A stretch of 64,000 bases of DNA from Aquabacterium sp. (lineage in GTDB: Bacteria; Pseudomonadota; Gammaproteobacteria; Burkholderiales; Burkholderiaceae_C), in assembly GCF_016195855.1 (NCBI RefSeq), contig NZ_JACPYU010000015.1, forward strand, positions 173,124 to 237,123, in the 5' to 3' direction. This document shows, in pieces, positions 45,721 to 54,112 of this stretch. Position numbers and translations under genes: made by a program. The notes beneath the pieces were generated by a model. It did not search any database. It was not told the origin of the DNA and was given only the letters and a program-made list of their open reading frames with translations. Each line of letters opens with the position of its first letter. Within the stretch, counting starts at the first letter, position 1.

Positions 45721-46742
45721 GGGCTGACCTCATCCAGGATGCGCTGCATCACACGCTCATTCATGTGCCCATTGCGATGCAAGCGTTGTTGCCCAGCCAG
45801 GGCAATGGCCTGGCGTTGCGCCTCATTGGCCAGCAAGGCCTTGCACTGCCGGGCGCACTCCTCCACGGAGCCCCAGAAAACAGCCTCGTGGTTGCTGGCG
45901 TACATGGCCTCGTGCTCACTGGTTCGCTCGGCACACAGCACCCCGCCCACCGCAGGCACCTCCAAGGAGCGCGTGGTGTGCAGATCCCGGTTGCCCTTGG
46001 AGAGCAAGCCCAGGCTGACCTTGGCGCCCTGGATGGCGCGCGCATAGTCGTCACCACCGATGGCCCCCCCCTTCCAGAAAGGCTGAAGCATGGGCCACTC
46101 CGGGGCCTTCTGCCAATGCGCACCACGAATGCTCAAGGGCACACCGCGCTCGATCAGGCCTTGGAGGAAGGGGCCGCGCTCGGGCATCCACGATCCCAGA
46201 AACAACACCTCGCAAGCCCATCTGGCACGATCCGCTTCGTTCATTGGCCGGGGCGCATGTGACACCTCATCTGCCGACATGAACACACGCAAGACACGGC
46301 GTGCACCCAGCGCCTTGGCCTCATCCACGTTCATCTGCCTCATGACCACCATCAGGTCGTACGCCGACGCAGCCTCGCGGTAGGCCTTGAAACGCCGACC
46401 GTCACGAGGCCCGGTCGGGTCGTCGATGCAATAGCTGACGACCTGACCTGCGCGCTGCTTCAGCAGACGAACGACGTCTGACGTGACCCACTCACCGCAG
46501 TCAACATGGCATAGATCAAATGCGGGGCCATCTACCAGGGCCTGCTTCAAACCCGCCTTCAACCAGGGCGCCAGCAGATGCCCACCCAGACGCCAGGTGA
46601 CACGGTCTGTCCAGACACTCTTGGGCAACAGCCCACGAGGATCGATGTGCACAACCTGGTGCCCCAGACGGCGATAGGCGTTGGCACGGTCCAGGCAGGT
46701 GCCGCTCTGGGTGCCCAGATAGAGGATACGGACCGAACTCAC
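45717..46742 (-). CDS. CgeB-like glycosyltransferase
   Basis: A 341-residue GT-B protein of the CgeB/YkvP-like group (glycosyltransferase family 1 type). RILYLGTQSGTCLDRANAYR is the N-terminal domain start, LLKQRAGQVVSYCIDDP is the mid-domain, and DLHTTRSLEVPAVGGVLCAE followed by SEHEAMY is the characteristic C-terminal block of the group. The start is GTG 46742, overlapping the GT4 stop by GTGA. Its stop overlaps the polymerase start by ATGA. Donor unknown. Confidence 0.75.
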   Translation of the reverse strand: MSSVRILYLGTQSGTCLDRANAYRRLGHQVVHIDPRGLLPKSVWTDRVTWRLGGHLLAPWLKAGLKQALVDGPAFDLCHVDCGEWVTSDVVRLLKQRAGQVVSYCIDDPTGPRDGRRFKAYREAASAYDLMVVMRQMNVDEAKALGARRVLRVFMSADEVSHAPRPMNEADRARWACEVLFLGSWMPERGPFLQGLIERGVPLSIRGAHWQKAPEWPMLQPFWKGGAIGGDDYARAIQGAKVSLGLLSKGNRDLHTTRSLEVPAVGGVLCAERTSEHEAMYASNHEAVFWGSVEECARQCKALLANEAQRQAIALAGQQRLHRNGHMNERVMQRILDEVSP

Positions 46743-47896
46743 GACAGCAGGCCCTGGTAGATGCGCTTGGCCTGGTCACCGTATTCGCGCCAGCCGCCCG
46801 CTTGCCGCACATGGGCCAGGGCCTTGTGGCTCATGGCGATGCGCTCTTGCGGGTGATCGGCCAGCCATTGCATCTTGTCCGTGAGCGCATGAGGCTGGCG
46901 GATCGGCACAACAAAGCCGTGCTCGCCATCAACGAACAGGTCCTCGGCACCCGTGTGTACGGTCCCGATGACCGGGCAGCCGCAGGCCATCGCCTGCGCC
47001 TGCACCAGCGCCAGCCCTTCTTCGATGCTGGGCAGGACCATCACATGGCTGCGGCTCATCAAGTCCTTGAGCGCGGGTTGAGGCACGTGGCCCAGCACGA
47101 CGGCATCTTCAGGCCACAGCCCGCGTTCACGCATCAGGGCAATCAGATCCGGCGACGGTGCGCCTGCAAAGGTCAGGGATTTGCGGGGGTGCTCAAGCGC
47201 CTTGTAGGCCTGCAACAAATAGGGCACGCCTTTTCGCAGGCTCATGCCGCCCGCAAAGAGCACATCAAAGCGCTGGGCATCCGGTTGCGAGGTGGGATGG
47301 AAACGTTCAAGGTTGACGCCATAAGGCAGTCGCCTGATCTTGCTGGCGCTCACCCCGCTCTGAACGAAGGAGCGCACGTTGAAGCTCGAAGGCACGGTGA
47401 TGCAATCAGCCGCGGCATATTCGGCCTCTTCGCGCGCGATGATGCGTGGGTCGATGCCGGTATAGGCCACGCCCCATCGCTCATGCTCTTCGCGCAAGAG
47501 GGCATCCTGCATGCGGATGTGAGAGGAGCCCCGGTCACACACATAGCGCCCGCCCCGGCGCTGCACCTTGCGCCCTGTCAGCAAGGCCGAGCTGGACAAG
47601 CCTACAAAGACATCGCAGCCCCGGATTCGCGCTGCCACATAGCGATCCAGCGAGGCACGTGCCAGGTATTCCCACTGGCGAACCAGGCGCTCGCCCAGCC
47701 TGTCGCGGTAGGGGAAGGCCATGTAGGCACCATGCACCCAGGGGAAGCATTTGATGTGATCGGCGGGTAGCCCTTCGGCCTGAAGCTTGAAGCGCGGGTA
47801 GCCGGTATAGATGGCGGCCAGATGTTGGTCTCGATGCAACTCACGCGCCAGATCAAAGCTATGGAAGGTGCCGATGGTCGACAGAGCCACTTTCAT
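46739..47896 (-). CDS. GT4-like glycosyltransferase with altered EX7E motif
   Basis: A 385-residue GT-B protein. MKVALSTIGTFHSFDLAREL opens the acceptor domain, LFAGGMSLRKGVPYLLQAY the donor domain. The donor motif reads SIEEGLALVQAQAMACG: the second glutamate of EX7E is a glutamine, while neighbouring GT4 genes keep it. The enzyme may still bind donor, or have a changed preference. ATG 47896 was chosen over 47923, which would overlap epsI. It follows epsI by 23 bp and is coupled to the CgeB-like gene. Confidence 0.8.
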   Translation of the reverse strand: MKVALSTIGTFHSFDLARELHRDQHLAAIYTGYPRFKLQAEGLPADHIKCFPWVHGAYMAFPYRDRLGERLVRQWEYLARASLDRYVAARIRGCDVFVGLSSSALLTGRKVQRRGGRYVCDRGSSHIRMQDALLREEHERWGVAYTGIDPRIIAREEAEYAAADCITVPSSFNVRSFVQSGVSASKIRRLPYGVNLERFHPTSQPDAQRFDVLFAGGMSLRKGVPYLLQAYKALEHPRKSLTFAGAPSPDLIALMRERGLWPEDAVVLGHVPQPALKDLMSRSHVMVLPSIEEGLALVQAQAMACGCPVIGTVHTGAEDLFVDGEHGFVVPIRQPHALTDKMQWLADHPQERIAMSHKALAHVRQAGGWREYGDQAKRIYQGLLS

Positions 47897-47919
47897 CGCG
47901 GGTACCTGCTTTGCCTGTC

Positions 47920-48636
47920 TCAACGGGACGCCATGGCGCCGATGAGCTTGCCGCGATCCTTGCTGTCCACCGCCTTGAGCAGATCGCCAATGAACTGCTC
48001 CTGCAAACGAAAGGCACTTTCCTTCTGAAGCGACACCTCGGACACACGCAGCAGCATGCCATCCACCAGATAGCCCTGCATGGCCATGCTCAGGCGAACC
48101 AGATTGCGATCCCTGGAGCCACGCACCACACTGTCGCCCACACGGATGAAATAGGTCAGGGGCTCGGGCCGCTCACCCAGGCGCGTGGCCATGCGCACGG
48201 CCTTGATGTCGCCAAAAGGGGTGCTCAGCGTTTCGTCGGCCTGGTCTTCAATGCGGAACCCCTGCGAGGGATAGCATTGCTCCGGCGTATGGATCTGGGT
48301 GTCCGTGGACTGATCTCGCCCATAAGCAATGGACAGCATGATCAGACGATGGCTGGGCTTGTGCACATAGGTGCGAGCCAAGGTCTCGGTATAGATGCGG
48401 GCCAGGTTCTCGGCCTGCACCGGGTTGACCACCACACGCCCTGCATCTGGCAGCTCGACCCAGTCACCAAAGGCCTTGGGCACCATCGCCGCGTAATGCG
48501 GCTCGCCCAGGTGAGTCGCCCAATAGCGACTGGGTTTGAAGATTTCAGCCAGTGCCATGGAGCCCATCATCAGGGACAGGGCCAGGGCGATGACCTTTGC
48601 ACTCAAGCGGCCAGGCAACACATACTTGGACATCAT
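47920..48636 (-). CDS. epsI: EpsI family protein, unit C
   Basis: A 238-residue exosortase-associated protein. The N-terminal hydrophobic segment is at about 14-30. The signature HTPEQCYPSQGF has Thr in place of the Arg seen in the A and B copies. TYFIRVG and DGMLLRVSE follow as in the others. It starts at ATG 48636, overlapping the xrtB stop (ATG 48633 also possible). It is the fourth gene of the module EpsF-EpsG-XrtB-EpsI, an order different from units A and B. Confidence 0.85.
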   Translation of the reverse strand: MMSKYVLPGRLSAKVIALALSLMMGSMALAEIFKPSRYWATHLGEPHYAAMVPKAFGDWVELPDAGRVVVNPVQAENLARIYTETLARTYVHKPSHRLIMLSIAYGRDQSTDTQIHTPEQCYPSQGFRIEDQADETLSTPFGDIKAVRMATRLGERPEPLTYFIRVGDSVVRGSRDRNLVRLSMAMQGYLVDGMLLRVSEVSLQKESAFRLQEQFIGDLLKAVDSKDRGKLIGAMASR

Positions 48637-49559
48637 GCGGCGCGCTCCGAACGCGTGGACAACCAACGCAACATGCGGTCGATCCCCATCAACAGCAGCA
48701 TCGCGCTGGCAAACAGCACGATGCCGGCAAAGCCATGCAGGAAACCCTGCCCGGCCTCGTCGCCAAAGTGGTAGGTGATCAAGGTCAGCACGATCACCCG
48801 GATCATGTTGGCCGTGAAGGAAATGGGCACGATCAACATGGCCAGGCCGAGGTTGCGCATCCACGAGCTGTGCTTGATCACGTTCAGATAGAAAATGCCC
48901 ATGGCTTCGAGCATGAACAGGGTACGCATGCCAGCACAGGCGTCCGCCACCAGCAACTGGTAGGGGCCGATGTTGAGCACCACGCCCGTGTGCGAGATGG
49001 GATAGCCGAACGACCACAGCAGGTTGGACACCGCGATCGAGATGTTCAGTTTGACGAAATGGCTGATGGGATCGAGCATGAAGCCTGGCAGCGGCACCAT
49101 GAAGACGCAGAAGAAAACGGGGAACTTGAGTGCATTGAGCAGCGGCAAACCGCCTGACATCAGCACTAAGCCAGCCAGCATGGGGATGAAGGCCCCCACC
49201 TCGAAATAGATGATGCCCAGAGAGCGGCCCGACACATACAGTGCCGCGCCCACCACATAGCAGGGCCATGCCAACCAGCTGCCCTGCATGGGCGAGGTGG
49301 CCTTGTCGGTGAACTCCCGCCAGCGCTTGACGAGCAACCACATCGCCAACGTCAACATGATTGGGCCATGGCTGTGCTCGCCCTTGTTCCACAAGCCGGC
49401 GTCGTTGTCCTGGAACAGCTCGAACAAGGTCGGCACGAACATGGCCAGCAGGCCCAGCGACAGCCAGGCCAGATCGCTGGACACAGGCAGCCACGACGCT
49501 GGAGATGCTGCGGGCGCCGATGGGGCCGCCATGCCCGGTTGATTCAAGGAGGTCGTCAT
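48633..49559 (-). CDS. xrtB: Exosortase, XrtB type, unit C
   Basis: A 308-residue polytopic exosortase with Cys208 (VADACAGMRTL), Arg254 (ANMIRV) and His275 (GFLHGFAG). The block before the Cys reads SHTGVVLNIGPYQL, against GRSGVTLTIGPYQL in unit B, so it is the most divergent of the three copies here. A TGAGG ribosome-binding site precedes ATG 49559. It lies 7 bp after epsG and overlaps epsI. No substrate with a PEP-CTERM-like tail was found nearby. Confidence 0.85.
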   Translation of the reverse strand: MTTSLNQPGMAAPSAPAASPASWLPVSSDLAWLSLGLLAMFVPTLFELFQDNDAGLWNKGEHSHGPIMLTLAMWLLVKRWREFTDKATSPMQGSWLAWPCYVVGAALYVSGRSLGIIYFEVGAFIPMLAGLVLMSGGLPLLNALKFPVFFCVFMVPLPGFMLDPISHFVKLNISIAVSNLLWSFGYPISHTGVVLNIGPYQLLVADACAGMRTLFMLEAMGIFYLNVIKHSSWMRNLGLAMLIVPISFTANMIRVIVLTLITYHFGDEAGQGFLHGFAGIVLFASAMLLLMGIDRMLRWLSTRSERAA

Positions 49560-49566
49560 GGCAGCC

Positions 49567-50445
49567 TCAGAACTCGTTCATCAGGATGCCTGCCACCCTG
49601 ACCTGGCTCTTGTTCAGCAGCTTGACCAGGCTCTGCATGCCGGGCATGCGCGTGGCATTGCGACGCCCGACCAGCAGGGCCGCGCCGCAATGCACCGAGA
49701 TGATCCGGGTATCCGACCCCGCTGCATGCGGCGGCGTGTCAACCAGCACATGGTCGAACTTGCCCAGCAACTCACGCAGCAGCAGGCTGAAGGCGGCACG
49801 CTGCAGCAACTCGGTCGGGTTGGGTGCAATGACGCCGGCGGGCATCAGGTACAGGTTGGGCAGATGCGCAGCGGGCTTGATCACATTGGCCTCTGCGCGC
49901 CCGGCCAACAGGCCCGTCAGGCCGGTACCCGGCTCGACCCCGAACACCTTGTGCAGGCGCGGTTGCCTCAGGTTGGCATCAATCAGCAGGGTCCGTCCGG
50001 GGAGCTGGCTGAATGCCACAGCCAGATTGGCCGCCACAAAGGTCTTGCCGTCACCTGCATCCGCGCTGGTGATCGCCAGCGCCCTGCGTGTGTCGGTCTC
50101 GGCCAGCACGCCCAGCACCAGCTGCGAGCGCAGATCCCGGAAGGCTTCGACCTCTTCACAGAACGGATCATTGGCCACCACCAACTCTTCGTTGAAATGG
50201 CGATGTTCGGTGGGCAGATAGGGGTAGTGAAACTGCTGCGACAAGGCCCAGATCACGTCGTCCGGCTTGGCAAAGCCCAGGGCCACGGCGGCCTCACCGA
50301 AACGCACGTTGTGCTCGCGCTGGTAGTCGAGGGCACGCTCGACCTGTTCGGCGCTCAGGCCCTTGGTTTTGGTCAGGATGTCGCCCAACGAAGCAGGCGA
50401 CTCCGTCATGCCAGCGGCCTGTGCCGCGTTGTGCTGATAGCTCAT
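49567..50445 (-). CDS. epsG: EpsG-type chain-length ATPase/kinase, unit C
   Basis: A 292-residue ParA/BY-kinase-like protein. Walker A is TSADAGDGKTF, Walker A' LLIDANLRQPRLH, Walker B HVLVDTP. The N-terminal 80 residues contain two MshEN-like repeats (SLGDILTKTKGLSAEQVE and RFGEAAVALGFAKPDDVIWA). There is no C-terminal Tyr cluster; the end is AGILMNEF. ATG 50445 follows GAGGT; the longer frame overlaps epsF. A 21-bp stretch in the 5' coding region (50306-50326) is identical to the truncated unit A epsG (16-36). Confidence 0.85.
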   Translation of the reverse strand: MSYQHNAAQAAGMTESPASLGDILTKTKGLSAEQVERALDYQREHNVRFGEAAVALGFAKPDDVIWALSQQFHYPYLPTEHRHFNEELVVANDPFCEEVEAFRDLRSQLVLGVLAETDTRRALAITSADAGDGKTFVAANLAVAFSQLPGRTLLIDANLRQPRLHKVFGVEPGTGLTGLLAGRAEANVIKPAAHLPNLYLMPAGVIAPNPTELLQRAAFSLLLRELLGKFDHVLVDTPPHAAGSDTRIISVHCGAALLVGRRNATRMPGMQSLVKLLNKSQVRVAGILMNEF

Positions 50446-50452
50446 GGCAACC

Positions 50453-51877
50453 TCAAGCCTTGTTCGGCAATGCGGGAACGGGCGTGGATTCAAGCCGGAA
50501 GCGCTCTGACACGTCGGCGCTGGGCTTGCGCTTCTTGAATGAAGGAATGGCCCCGATCACGCCATGCTGCAGCAGGTGCTCCACCTCGGCCACGGTGCGC
50601 AGCCGGCGGTCAAGCCGCTCGATCAACAAGACCAGCGCGAGGGCCACGGCCGCCGCCCCCATGCCGCCCAGCGCCACGTTCAGGAGCACGCGCGGGCTCG
50701 ACGGCAAGGACGGCGGCGTCGCATTTTCCAGCGCGCTGACGTTGGCCTGGTTGGCCTGGCTTTCCAGATTGGTGTTGTTCATGCGGGCCAGCACACCGTC
50801 GTAGGCACGCTGGGCGTTGTCCACATCGCGCTCCAGAATGGCGGCCTCGTCGCGCACAGCCTTCATGCGCATGACCTTGCCGCGCTGCTCCTCCAGCGAG
50901 GCGCGCACCTGGTTCATGCGCGACACATTGACCGCATTGCCCACCCCCACGCTGGAGGTCATCCGCTTGATTTCAGCGTCCAGCTTGCGCGCCGTTTCGG
51001 TGATGCCCGTCTTCAACTCCACCACCTGTGGGTGCGCTTCACCCAGGCGCGTGGTGAGTTGCTCCAGTGAGGTCTGCTGACGCACCAGATCGGACTTGAG
51101 CGAGGCCACCAGCGGGCTGGCCATCACATCGGGCGATTTGTCACCCTGCGCATTGGCCGCCGCCTGCCGGCTACCGGAATCGGCCACCGCAGACTGCATG
51201 GTCACCAGTTGCGAGGACAACTCATTGAGGCGTGCGGTCTCCACGTCAATGCGCGCATCGGTCACCAGGATGCCCTGGCTCTGCTGGTAGGCAGACAAGC
51301 GCGTCTGGGCGGCTTCCAGTGCCGCGCGCAACGAGCGCGTATTGGCATCAAAGAAGTCCTTGGATTGCTTGGCCGGGCTGGTGCGCAATTCCAGCGTCGT
51401 CTCCAGATAGGCCTGCACAAAGGCGTTGGCAATGGCAGAAGCAAAGCCGGGGTCGGCCGCCTGGTAACTCACATAGATGACGTTGGAGCCGCGTGAAGGG
51501 CGGGCCTCCAGGTTGATGCGCAGCACGTTGGCCAGCCAGCCTTCGAAGCTGCCCGTGCCCTTGGTGGACGCGATCCAGCGTGCCCGCATGTCCGGGTTCT
51601 CATTGAGCTTGAGCGTGCGCACCACCTTCAAGGCCACACGGTTGGACATGATCACGTCCACCTGCGTCATGAGGTAGGCGGGCGACGCGATCGAGGGGGA
51701 GACCATCCCCGCGATGGGGTCGGCATTCTTGACGTCCAGGATCACGGAGGCGTTGGCCGTATACGACTTGGGCGTCAGCAAGGTGATGATGGTCACCGTG
51801 CCGAACACCAGCGTGAACGCCGCCAGCGCCACCATCCAGCGCGCGCGCAAGACGGCAAAAATCTGCGAAAAGGTCAC
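50453..51877 (-). CDS. epsF: EpsF-type polysaccharide co-polymerase, unit C
   Basis: A 474-residue Wzz/PCP-type protein. The start is GTG 51877 with GGAG nine bases upstream, giving MTFSQIFAVLRARW, which matches MSISQIYAILKARW of unit A; the open frame runs on to 51970 without a family match. Membrane segments lie at about 15-36 and near 400-420, with a coiled-coil periplasmic core. Markers LTPKSYT and DPIAGMV follow TM1. It is the first gene of the unit C operon, with the promoter presumably in 51878-51969. Confidence 0.9.
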   Translation of the reverse strand: MTFSQIFAVLRARWMVALAAFTLVFGTVTIITLLTPKSYTANASVILDVKNADPIAGMVSPSIASPAYLMTQVDVIMSNRVALKVVRTLKLNENPDMRARWIASTKGTGSFEGWLANVLRINLEARPSRGSNVIYVSYQAADPGFASAIANAFVQAYLETTLELRTSPAKQSKDFFDANTRSLRAALEAAQTRLSAYQQSQGILVTDARIDVETARLNELSSQLVTMQSAVADSGSRQAAANAQGDKSPDVMASPLVASLKSDLVRQQTSLEQLTTRLGEAHPQVVELKTGITETARKLDAEIKRMTSSVGVGNAVNVSRMNQVRASLEEQRGKVMRMKAVRDEAAILERDVDNAQRAYDGVLARMNNTNLESQANQANVSALENATPPSLPSSPRVLLNVALGGMGAAAVALALVLLIERLDRRLRTVAEVEHLLQHGVIGAIPSFKKRKPSADVSERFRLESTPVPALPNKA

Positions 51878-51969
51878 TGTATCTACTCCGACGAAACTGA
51901 GCGTTGAGCTTGTTGTCGGCGAGTGTAGGCAGCGAGTATGACAATACGTAGTCAGAGCCAAACGGCTCA

Positions 51970-52017
51970 TGCCCCTTGCATCAGGGGGCCATGCTGGCCG
52001 CGTTTTTCAGCGGCCAG
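51970..52017 (-). terminator. Two hairpins between the arabinose-type operon and unit C
   Basis: Two adjacent stem-loops: CTGGCCGC at 51994-52001 pairs with GCGGCCAG at 52010-52017 (8-bp stem, 8-base loop), and GCCCC near 51971 pairs with GGGGC near 51985. They follow the stop of the DprE2-like gene and precede the unit C promoter area, so they probably end the rml/dpr transcript. There is no T-run on the minus strand after the stems, which lowers confidence. Confidence 0.4.
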
Positions 52018-52027
52018 ACGCATCACT

Positions 52028-52765
52028 TCACAGTGAAATTTTGATGAAAACGAACTCGGGGATGTGCTTGATGATCAACATGATCCAGCGCCAGAAGCCC
52101 GGCGTGTAGACAATGCGGCCGCCCTTGTCGATGGCACGCGTGATGTCCTTGGCCACCTGCTCGGGCTTGGCCCACAGGGCACCCTTCTTGAGGTGCGCCG
52201 TCATGGGCGTGTCCACGAAACCGGGTTTGACGGTGATGACGTTCACGCCCTTCTTGGCCAGGCGCTGGCGCAGGCCGGATGCAAACGCGCTGACCAAGGC
52301 CTTGGCGCTGCCATAGACGTAATTGCTCTGACGGCCACGGTCGCCCGCCACCGAGGAGATCACGGCGATCGCGCCGTGCCCCTGCTGCGCCAACTGCTCA
52401 CCCGCGATCGACATCAAGGACACCACCGAGGTGCCATTGGTGGTGATCTCGCCCAGGGCGTACGGCACATCGGTTTGTGCACGCTCCTGATCCGACAGCG
52501 TGCCGTGCGCGATCAGCACGGTATCGAGCCCGTCCATGAAGCGCGTGGCGTCGGCCAGCAAAGCGGCATGCTGATCGAACTGGTTGGCGTCGAACACCTT
52601 GCTGCCCACACGCTGCGCACCGCGCGTCTTGAGGTCATCGGCAACGGACTGCAACTGCTGCGCATTGCGCGCGGCCAGAAAGAGTTGGTCGCCCCGTTGG
52701 GCCCAGGCACGTGCACTGGCTTGCGCCATGGCCGACGTGGCCCCGACGATGAGGATTTTTCTCAT
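52028..52765 (-). CDS. DprE2-like short-chain dehydrogenase
   Basis: A 245-residue classical SDR. The NAD(P) loop is VGATSAMAQASARAW, and the catalytic Ser/Tyr/Lys are in ISSVAGDRGRQSNYVYGSAK. The C-terminus (GRIVYTPGFWRWIMLIIKHIPEF) is hydrophobic, as in DprE2, the mycobacterial enzyme that reduces the keto intermediate to polyprenyl-phosphoryl-arabinose. Alone it could be many things, but it overlaps the DprE1-like gene by ATGA, exactly the DprE1-DprE2 pairing. It is the last gene of the operon. Confidence 0.75.
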   Translation of the reverse strand: MRKILIVGATSAMAQASARAWAQRGDQLFLAARNAQQLQSVADDLKTRGAQRVGSKVFDANQFDQHAALLADATRFMDGLDTVLIAHGTLSDQERAQTDVPYALGEITTNGTSVVSLMSIAGEQLAQQGHGAIAVISSVAGDRGRQSNYVYGSAKALVSAFASGLRQRLAKKGVNVITVKPGFVDTPMTAHLKKGALWAKPEQVAKDITRAIDKGGRIVYTPGFWRWIMLIIKHIPEFVFIKISL

Positions 52766-54102
52766 GTGTTCTCCATGACCCGACGCCAGAAACCGGAGTC
52801 AAAGCGCGGGTCGACATACGAAGCAAATTCGGTCCAGCGTGGGTAGCCGGCCTTGAAAACCGCCGCGCTCATGCGGCCATCCTTGGCCGGGTAGAGCCGG
52901 CCACCGGCGTCCAGCACGATGCGGTCAAGCTGGGCAAACAAGGCATGCAGCCTCGGCCCCTGATTGGGAAAGTCCAGCGCCAGTGTGGTGCCCGGCTCAG
53001 GGAAGGACAGCATGCCCCGCGAAGCCGGCGTGCCGAACTGCTTGAGCACCGCCAGGAAGGAGCCCATGCCGCTGGCCGCGATGGCCTCCAGCAAGGCGCG
53101 TGTAGCCGGCAGCGCGCGCTCGGGAGGCACCACGCACTGGTATTGGAAAAAGCCTTTGGGGCCGTAGATGCGGTTCCACTCCAGCAAGGCGTCCAGCGGG
53201 TAGAAGAACGGCCGGTAGTGCTGCAGGCTGCGCACCACGTCCTGGCGCTGCTTGTTGAAGTACAGCGTGTTGAAGGACTTGAGCGACAGCGTGTTGATCA
53301 GCGAGATGGGCGGGGTGATGGGCACCCGCCGGCTGGGCGTGGCGATGCCGGCGGGCAGGCCTTTGGGCACGGCGTCCACATCCAGCACGGCTGGCGCGTG
53401 GTTGCCGCGGTTGAACAGCCCCCGGCCCAGGCGTTTGCCCGAGAAGGCGCAATCGATCCAGGACACGGTGTATTCGTAGTCGCGCTCGGAGGCCTGGCTG
53501 AGCTCGAAGAATGCTTCCAGGGAATGAAAGCGGATGGATTCGGTGTCCAGATAAGGGTTGGCCACGCGCCGCAGCTGGATCTCGGCCCAGGTGATCAGGC
53601 CCGTCAGCCCCAGGCCCCCGATGGTGGCGGCAAACCAGTCGGCGTTGTCAGCAGGCGAGCACAGCCGCCGCGAACCATCCGAGCGCAGCAACTCCAGCTG
53701 CGTCACGTGGTTGCCGAAAGAGCCCGTGGCATGGTGATTCTTGCCATGCACATCATTGGCAATGGCCCCACCCACCGTGACGAACTGCGTGCCTGGCGTC
53801 ACCGGCAGAAACCACCCTTGCGGCACCACCAGTTGGAGGATGGTCGACAGCAGCACCCCGCCCTCGCAACGCAGCAGGCCGGTGGCAGGATCAAAAGCAA
53901 TGAAGTGGTCCAGCTGCCCGCCTTGCAGCAAGGCGCCGCCAGGGTTGAGGTTGCTGTCGCCATAACTGCGGCCATTGCCGAAGGGCAGGACGCTCACGCC
54001 TGACTCAGGCAGGGTCAAAGGCTGATGCCGGCTGGCCAGCCCCACCACCTCGTGTGCTTCACGCAGCACGCGGCCCCAGGAGGTGAACACCTTGCTGCTC
54101 AT
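52762..54102 (-). CDS. DprE1-like FAD-dependent polyprenylphosphoryl-ribose 2'-oxidase
   Basis: A 446-residue FAD-linked oxidase of the VAO type. It carries the close DprE1 motifs GNGRSYGDSNLNPGG (about 42), GTQFVTVGGAIANDVHGKNH (about 105) with HATGSFGNHV following, and GGRLYPAKDGRMS near the end, whose Lys (about 407) matches the essential Lys418 of the mycobacterial enzyme. The position equivalent to Cys387, the benzothiazinone target, reads TTLALDFP, so it is Ala (about 375). It would oxidise C2' of lipid-linked ribose. ATG 54102 is used; GTG 54108 is the alternative. It is coupled to the SDR and 10 bp behind the UbiA gene. Confidence 0.8.
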   Translation of the reverse strand: MSSKVFTSWGRVLREAHEVVGLASRHQPLTLPESGVSVLPFGNGRSYGDSNLNPGGALLQGGQLDHFIAFDPATGLLRCEGGVLLSTILQLVVPQGWFLPVTPGTQFVTVGGAIANDVHGKNHHATGSFGNHVTQLELLRSDGSRRLCSPADNADWFAATIGGLGLTGLITWAEIQLRRVANPYLDTESIRFHSLEAFFELSQASERDYEYTVSWIDCAFSGKRLGRGLFNRGNHAPAVLDVDAVPKGLPAGIATPSRRVPITPPISLINTLSLKSFNTLYFNKQRQDVVRSLQHYRPFFYPLDALLEWNRIYGPKGFFQYQCVVPPERALPATRALLEAIAASGMGSFLAVLKQFGTPASRGMLSFPEPGTTLALDFPNQGPRLHALFAQLDRIVLDAGGRLYPAKDGRMSAAVFKAGYPRWTEFASYVDPRFDSGFWRRVMENT

Positions 54103-54112
54103 GCCCACCCGG

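Noticed and set aside
47920..49494. Single 524-codon frame covering epsI and antisense-like text
   Set aside because: Only the part from 48636 downstream is EpsI; the upstream part is xrtB read in a wrong frame.
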